38,404 nucleotides of DNA from Salinivibrio proteolyticus. GTDB lineage: Bacteria; Pseudomonadota; Gammaproteobacteria; Enterobacterales; Vibrionaceae. Within the stretch, counting starts at the first letter, position 1, and every line of letters begins with the position of its first letter. This document shows positions 33,987 to 38,404 of the stretch, piece after piece. The notes beneath the pieces are model-generated. The model did not search any database and was not told the origin of the DNA. It saw only the letters and a program-made list of their open reading frames with translations. The stretch spans positions 26,621 through 65,024 of the forward strand of contig NZ_MUFP01000012.1 of the NCBI RefSeq assembly GCF_001996165.1. Reading direction: 5' to 3'. The position numbers and the translations under genes were made by a program.

Positions 33987-35501
33987 TTAACGATCTTTTA
34001 GGGCGTTAAAGCGCGCTTGCTGATGACGAAGCTGATCAAGCCGCGCATCATAGCGTGCTTGTGCCAAGCTTCCCAACTCGACAAGTTGGCTGGCTTGGGT
34101 GTAATTACGAATGGCTTTTGACCATTGACCACGCAACGCGTAGCGCTCGCCTTGGGCGGCAAGCTCGCCATCCCGATGCGTACCGGTACTCTCGTACGCT
34201 TGTTGTAACAAAAACCAGCCGTTACTGTCATCGGGATATTGGTGGGTATAACGCTCGAGCGCCGGAATCGCATCCTGACCACGTTGGGCTTTGACGTAGG
34301 TATAAGCACGGTTCAGGAGTAGGACGCGGTTGTCGGGCTGATTGGCGAGTGCATCATTCAGCCGTGAAAGTGCTTTGTCAAAGTGCTTCTCGCCGATATC
34401 AAGATCTGTCATTGCATCGATAAAAAAGCGATTGTTCGGTTGCGCTTGGATAAGTGGCTTCAGCAAAGCGCGTGCTTCATCAAAGCGGTGCGCATCAATG
34501 TGCAAGAGTGCCACGCCATAGTTGAGGCTTTGTTTTTCCGCCGGTGATGCTTTTTTCAGCTTACGCTCGAACCAATCCATTGCCGATTCAGCGGCGATGC
34601 CGCTATAACGGGCCACAATGCGAGCTCGTGCCAAGTGGTAGTCGGGCGACAGAGGCACACGCTTTTGAGGATATTGCAGCGCTCGAGCCCGAGAGTCGGT
34701 GATACGTGATTCGGGTAACGGGTGAGTGCTGAAATATTCCGGCATCTTGCTGGCGTAGCGATACTCATCGGCCAGTCGGGTGAAAAAGCGAGGCATTGCG
34801 CTGACATCGAAGTCGGCGCGAGCTAAGGTGTCGATGCCGATCCGATCGGCTTCTTCTTCGTTACGGCGCGTATAATTGATACGGCTTTGAATGGTGCCTG
34901 CTGTGGCAGCATGGGCAGCGGCAATACCGGCCTCTGGTGCGGCAATGGCGAGCATCAGCGACCCCACCAGTGCGGCCACTGTCAGTGGGGATTTCTTGGC
35001 TTGGTCTTCCATGCTGCGGGCCAAGTGGCGTTGGGTCACATGGGCGATTTCATGCGCCATGACGGACGCAAGTTCACTCTCGGTATTGGCATGCAAAAAC
35101 AAGCCAGAATGCATAGCGACATAACCGCCGAAGAACGCGAATGCATTAATGGCTTGGTTATTAATGAGAATAAATTGAAACGGCGTGCGCACATCATTGG
35201 CATTGGCGACAAGACGATGGCCGAGCGCATTCACATACTCAGAAAGCAATGGGTCGCTGATAATGGGTTTACTGGCGCGCAGCATCCGCATATAGGCATC
35301 ACCAAATTCCTTCTCTTGCGCAATGGTCAGCGTTCCCGCAGCGGCGGTGCCGATATCCGGTAAATCGAATCCATATTGCTCGGTGCTGGCGGTAGCGGGG
35401 GCGGTAGCCAAAAGGCCCGCTAAAAGATAGACCAACAAGCGGCGACCCGACCGTTTAGACGGCAGAAGAGAGTGTGAATGGCGCAAAGCACGTAGCGGCA
35501 T
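33987..35501 (-). CDS. bepA: BepA periplasmic chaperone/metalloprotease
   Basis: Outer-membrane-protein quality-control protease (M48 family) that helps LptD mature or degrades it when misassembled. It has 504 residues with a basic N-terminus, a hydrophobic signal segment (22-35) and a cleavage region near TASTEQ. The zinc motif is HEIAH (His150-Glu151 ... His154) with the third ligand in NEEEADRIG (Glu217). The regulatory-loop STHPLPESR region matches BepA. Four or so TPR repeats fill the C-terminal third. The first ATG gives a long N-terminus of about 15 residues before the basic stretch, so an internal start is possible. LptE, the LptD partner, is encoded about 5 kb away in this window. 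Confidence 0.94.
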   Translation of the reverse strand: MPLRALRHSHSLLPSKRSGRRLLVYLLAGLLATAPATASTEQYGFDLPDIGTAAAGTLTIAQEKEFGDAYMRMLRASKPIISDPLLSEYVNALGHRLVANANDVRTPFQFILINNQAINAFAFFGGYVAMHSGLFLHANTESELASVMAHEIAHVTQRHLARSMEDQAKKSPLTVAALVGSLMLAIAAPEAGIAAAHAATAGTIQSRINYTRRNEEEADRIGIDTLARADFDVSAMPRFFTRLADEYRYASKMPEYFSTHPLPESRITDSRARALQYPQKRVPLSPDYHLARARIVARYSGIAAESAMDWFERKLKKASPAEKQSLNYGVALLHIDAHRFDEARALLKPLIQAQPNNRFFIDAMTDLDIGEKHFDKALSRLNDALANQPDNRVLLLNRAYTYVKAQRGQDAIPALERYTHQYPDDSNGWFLLQQAYESTGTHRDGELAAQGERYALRGQWSKAIRNYTQASQLVELGSLAQARYDARLDQLRHQQARFNALKDR

Positions 35502-35574
35502 GATAGCGTGAACCTTTCGTTAGCAAACGGAATGTAACCTAGGATACAGACCAATAAAATGCGTGTGGGTTTCG

Positions 35575-35603
35575 TTGGCGTTCTGTCTAATGTCCATTAC
35601 AAT
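35575..35603 (+). promoter_or_regulatory. Promoter of the TusA-like gene and perM
   Basis: TTGGCG (35575-35580), a 17-bp spacer and TACAAT (35598-35603) make a reasonable sigma-70 promoter in the 132-bp gap divergent from bepA. The start site would be near 35610, leaving a 24-nt leader containing GGTGAGA before the ATG. Confidence 0.6.
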
Positions 35604-35633
35604 GCAGGCGATAATACCTACCGGTGAGACAGA

Positions 35634-35855
35634 ATGGAATGTCAAACGCTTGATTTACGTGAGCATGTCTGCCCGATGGCATTACTGCTTGCCAAACGTG
35701 CTACCGCACAGTTAGGACATGGTGATCAGCTTATCATTTTGCTGGGGGATGCTGGCGCGCAACAAGACATTCCGCGCTATTTTGAACAGCAAACCTTTAC
35801 CATCGAGTGGCTGGATAGGCCGCAACAGGCGCGCTTGAAAGTAACCAAAGAATAA
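35634..35855 (+). CDS. TusA-family sulfur-carrier-like protein
   Basis: A 73-residue protein of the TusA/YeeD/YedF (SirA-like) fold. The diagnostic CPxxxL motif is present as CPMALLLAKRA with the putative persulfide cysteine at Cys13. The sequence differs enough from true TusA (for example, no long conserved region after the motif) that a tRNA-thiolation role is not certain. It is followed after 10 nt by perM, so the two are co-transcribed. Likely a small cytosolic sulfur relay or redox protein. Confidence 0.87.
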   Translation: MECQTLDLREHVCPMALLLAKRATAQLGHGDQLIILLGDAGAQQDIPRYFEQQTFTIEWLDRPQQARLKVTKE

Positions 35856-35865
35856 CGGATCGATT

Positions 35866-36945
35866 ATGTTTGATATGTTAAACCGCTGGTATCGGCGGCG
35901 CTTCTCCGACCCACATGCAGTGAGCTTGGTTGCCATCTTGCTGGTTGGCTTTATCACTATCTATTTCTTTGGCAATTTGCTGGCGCCGTTACTGGCTGCC
36001 ATTGTGATTGCTTACTTACTGGATTGGCCTGTTAATCGCTTAACCCGTATTGGTTTGCCGCGCACCTTGTCGGTGATGGTGGTCAGCACCCTGTTCGTGG
36101 GCATGACCATGATGGCGGCCTTTGGTTTGGTGCCGACCATTTGGAACCAAGGGGTGAACTTGGTGGCGGATGTGCCCAATATGTTTAATAACGTCCAGGC
36201 GCTGATGCTGAGCTTGCCTGAACGCTACCCTGAATTGATCAAGCCTCATATGATCAACACCTTTGTCGATACGCTGCAAAATAACGTGCTGCGCATGGGC
36301 GAAACCTTGGTGAAAGGATCCCTGTCTTCGTTAGTGAACTTGGTCGCTTTGGCGGTGTATCTCGTGTTAGTGCCGCTGTTGGTATTTTTCCTGCTCAAAG
36401 ATAAGCAAGAAATGTTGGCCATGTTTAAAGGTTTATTGCCCCGTAATCGACGCTTAGCCTCGCGTGTGGGTCATGAAATGAACCAACAAATCTCCAATTA
36501 TATTCGTGGTAAGGTCACGGAAATTTTGATCGTAGGCAGCGTGAGCTATGTGACGTTCAGCGTGTTGGGGCTCGAGTATGCCGTGCTGCTTAGCGTAGCG
36601 ACCGGGTTCTCAGTGCTGATCCCCTATATCGGCGCGGCGGTTGTCACCTTACCGATCGCAATTGTGGCGCTGTTTCAGTGGGGGCTCACGCCTGAGTTTT
36701 GGTACGTCATGATTGCTTATGGCGTGATTCAAGCGCTTGATGGCAATGTATTAGTGCCTGTGCTGTTTTCTGAGGCTGTTAACTTGCATCCCGTTGCCAT
36801 CATAATAGCCGTACTGGTTTTCGGTGGACTCTGGGGCTTTTGGGGCGTATTTTTTGCTATTCCATTGGCGACCTTGGTGAAGGCGGTTTGGCAGGCGTTG
36901 CCTGTGATTGAGCTTGAGGACGATCCGAAACCTGATGCTCAGTGA
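35866..36945 (+). CDS. perM: PerM-like AI-2E-family inner-membrane protein
   Basis: A 359-residue member of the AI-2 exporter/PerM superfamily. About seven or eight membrane helices are visible, including residues 17-35 and 40-54, a cytosolic/periplasmic loop with VADVPNMFNNVQAL, and the C-terminal SVLIPYIGAAVVTLPIA and PVAIIIAVLVFGGLWGFWGVFFAIPLATLVKAV, typical of the family. In E. coli perM flanks bepA. Transport substrate is unknown; the AI-2 annotation is for a distant paralogue. It ends with an acidic tail. Confidence 0.93.
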   Translation: MFDMLNRWYRRRFSDPHAVSLVAILLVGFITIYFFGNLLAPLLAAIVIAYLLDWPVNRLTRIGLPRTLSVMVVSTLFVGMTMMAAFGLVPTIWNQGVNLVADVPNMFNNVQALMLSLPERYPELIKPHMINTFVDTLQNNVLRMGETLVKGSLSSLVNLVALAVYLVLVPLLVFFLLKDKQEMLAMFKGLLPRNRRLASRVGHEMNQQISNYIRGKVTEILIVGSVSYVTFSVLGLEYAVLLSVATGFSVLIPYIGAAVVTLPIAIVALFQWGLTPEFWYVMIAYGVIQALDGNVLVPVLFSEAVNLHPVAIIIAVLVFGGLWGFWGVFFAIPLATLVKAVWQALPVIELEDDPKPDAQ

Positions 36946-37049
36946 TCCATCCCACGTTCGCCGCTCTAATAAACAAGGTTGAGCGGGGAAGCGCGTGCCT
37001 TTTCCGCACCAGTTTGGCCCAGAAAAGCAGTACATAGAAAAGAGTTGGC

Positions 37050-38404
37050 ATGGAACAACAAAGGCAACAACAAACACAGGTAAATCGGTTTCGTGTCGCG
37101 GTCATTGGTGGCGGTGTCGCGGGAACAACGGCGGCGATGCGGCTGGCAGAGCGTGGCATCGACACCCAGTTGTTTGAAGCAGGCACTGGGTTAGTGAATG
37201 GTCCACCTATCTGCCACTTGCATGCAGGGGGTAACCTCTACCGCGAGATTTCACTCGATCAGTGCTTAACCTTGCTCGAGCAGTCCATCGCGACAGTGCG
37301 CATGTATCCACACTCAGTCAACCGCCGTCCTACGGTTCTGGCAGTTCCTCAGCAAGATAAGGGTTCACTGGATAGCGTGGTTGCGCGCCTAGAGACCCTT
37401 CAAGCACGCTACGCACAACTTGTCGAGATGGATAATGCTAACAAGGTGATGGGCGAGCCCGAAGATTATTTTCGCCTCTTCCATCAAGCCGATTTAGCTG
37501 CGCTGAAACAGCGAGACTATGAAAGCTTAACCGACGCGGCCGAACGCTGGATGTGGCCCGTTGCACAGTCCTTGCGCCTCGATAGCATGAAGTATCCGCT
37601 GGTATTGGTACAAGAGTATGGTTTGAGTGTTTTCCGCCTTGCCGCTGAAGCGCAACTCGCCCTTGCCGATGTTTCGCACTGCCAGCTCGCGTTTAATCAT
37701 AAAGTGATTAACACCCAAGCAAATGGCGCGGGGTGGACAGTCACCTACCAAGATGCACACGGGCAAGTTCAATCAACGGATGTGGATTATCTGATTAATG
37801 CGGCGGGTTTTAGAACCGGCACCATTGATGATCAAGCGGGCTTTGCGCGTCGTCGTCTTGTCGAATACAAAGCGGCTTACATTGCCCATTGGCCAAGCAG
37901 TACTTGTCAGTGGCCAGAAATCATTGTTCACGGTGAACGCGGTACGCCACAAGGCATGGCGCAGCTGACGCCGTATCCTGATGGCTTCTTCCAGCTCCAT
38001 GGCATGACTAAAGACATTACTTTGTTCGAAGGGGGCTTAGTCAGTAGCACCCACGACTCGGCGCAGCCGGCTGTGGCTGCCGAGTATGTGAAAAACATCG
38101 ATCAAGGTTGGTCATGGTCACATGCCTGCGAGCGCACCGAGCGGGCAATTGCGCACTTCGCGCAGTGGCTCCCTGATTTTCAGGGCGCTGAAGTGGGGGG
38201 GAAACCACTGTGTGGCGCACAACAGATCCCCGGAGAGGATCCGTCTTTGCGTGCCTCTGATGTGTCGTTCGACGGTGAGCGTTATGCACGTTTAGAGATT
38301 GTTAAAGCCTCTTCGGCACTGACTGCTATCAACAAGGTCCTCTCGCACTTTGAAGATGTTGGATGGCTTTCGCCTGACGCCACCTATCCTTTGCCGCGTC
38401 CGAG
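37050..38404 (+). CDS. FAD-dependent oxidoreductase, incomplete at window end
   Basis: An open frame of at least 451 codons with no stop before the window ends. The N-terminus, after a Gln-rich stretch, has a dinucleotide-binding fold with VAVIGGGVAGTTAAMRLAERG (GxGxxG at about 20-25) and an acidic strand end (LFEAG). LINAAGFRTG near 248-257 is the second FAD-contact motif of DAO/GR2-type flavoproteins. Unusual conserved-looking elements are GPPICHLHAGGNLYREIS and a late GGKPLCGAQQIPGEDPSLRASDV. AAAAGAG precedes the ATG by about 5 nt. The substrate is not recognisable from sequence. It follows perM by 104 nt and may be separately transcribed; a CCGCTC ... GAGCGG dyad lies in the gap. Confidence 0.8.
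   Translation, partial: MEQQRQQQTQVNRFRVAVIGGGVAGTTAAMRLAERGIDTQLFEAGTGLVNGPPICHLHAGGNLYREISLDQCLTLLEQSIATVRMYPHSVNRRPTVLAVPQQDKGSLDSVVARLETLQARYAQLVEMDNANKVMGEPEDYFRLFHQADLAALKQRDYESLTDAAERWMWPVAQSLRLDSMKYPLVLVQEYGLSVFRLAAEAQLALADVSHCQLAFNHKVINTQANGAGWTVTYQDAHGQVQSTDVDYLINAAGFRTGTIDDQAGFARRRLVEYKAAYIAHWPSSTCQWPEIIVHGERGTPQGMAQLTPYPDGFFQLHGMTKDITLFEGGLVSSTHDSAQPAVAAEYVKNIDQGWSWSHACERTERAIAHFAQWLPDFQGAEVGGKPLCGAQQIPGEDPSLRASDVSFDGERYARLEIVKASSALTAINKVLSHFEDVGWLSPDATYPLPRP

Noticed and set aside
1-38404. Mobile elements, prophage genes, CRISPR, tRNA or rRNA genes
   Set aside because: No transposase, integrase, phage or plasmid proteins, no regularly spaced repeats, and no tRNA- or rRNA-like stretch was seen; nearly all of the sequence is accounted for by core genes.

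Overview
The window is about 38 kb of gene-dense chromosome from a gamma-proteobacterium, almost certainly a member of the Vibrionaceae. The evidence is the complete Na+-translocating NADH:quinone reductase operon (nqrABCDEF-apbE-nqrM) next to bolA, the block dinB / pepD / gpt / frsA / crl / proBA, and subunit lengths and cofactor residues that match Vibrio proteins closely. Base composition looks balanced (roughly half GC). With some departures from E. coli gene order, this could fit Salinivibrio, Grimontia or a similar genus rather than a typical low-GC Vibrio; that genus-level guess is inference only. I see no rRNA, tRNA, insertion sequence, prophage, plasmid gene or CRISPR array.

Layout. 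(1) 1-1833, minus strand: rlmG, yajG and the start of a secreted cyclophilin (ppiA-like), divergent from bolA. (2) 2015-11080, plus strand: bolA, a 410-bp leader region, the nqr operon, its two maturation genes (apbE for covalent FMN, nqrM for the iron centre) and dinB. (3) pepD on the minus strand, overlapping dinB tail to tail. (4) 12.55-13.29 kb, an intergenic region holding what I read as a dual-function small RNA and 30-residue protein resembling the Vibrio VcdRP locus. It has a CRP-type site, a good -10, a small ORF, a C-rich segment and a strong terminator. A PurR box in front of a purine permease follows. (5) 13.29-19.54 kb, plus strand: purine permease and gpt (purine uptake and salvage), frsA, crl, proB, proA. 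(6) 19.57 kb: a bidirectional terminator. (7) 19.62-31.92 kb, minus strand: the leuS-lptE-holA-rsfS-rlmH-mrdA-rodA-rlpA-dacA-ybeD-lipB-lipA superoperon. It is colinear with E. coli except that nadD is missing between holA and rsfS. (8) 32.0-38.4 kb: ybeL-like zinc-ribbon gene, then DUF2069, wrbA, arsC/yfgD and bepA on the minus strand, then a TusA-like gene, perM and an FAD-dependent oxidoreductase that runs off the end.

Functionally the window is mostly core physiology: sodium-motive respiration, envelope elongation and remodelling (PBP2, RodA, RlpA, PBP5, LptE, BepA), lipoate synthesis, ribosome maturation (RlmG, RlmH, RsfS), proline synthesis, purine salvage and sigma-S assistance (Crl). 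The most interesting material is non-coding or very short: the VcdRP-like locus, the PurR-type operator, a nested inverted-repeat leader in front of proB, and the structured leader with no evident Shine-Dalgarno before nqrA.
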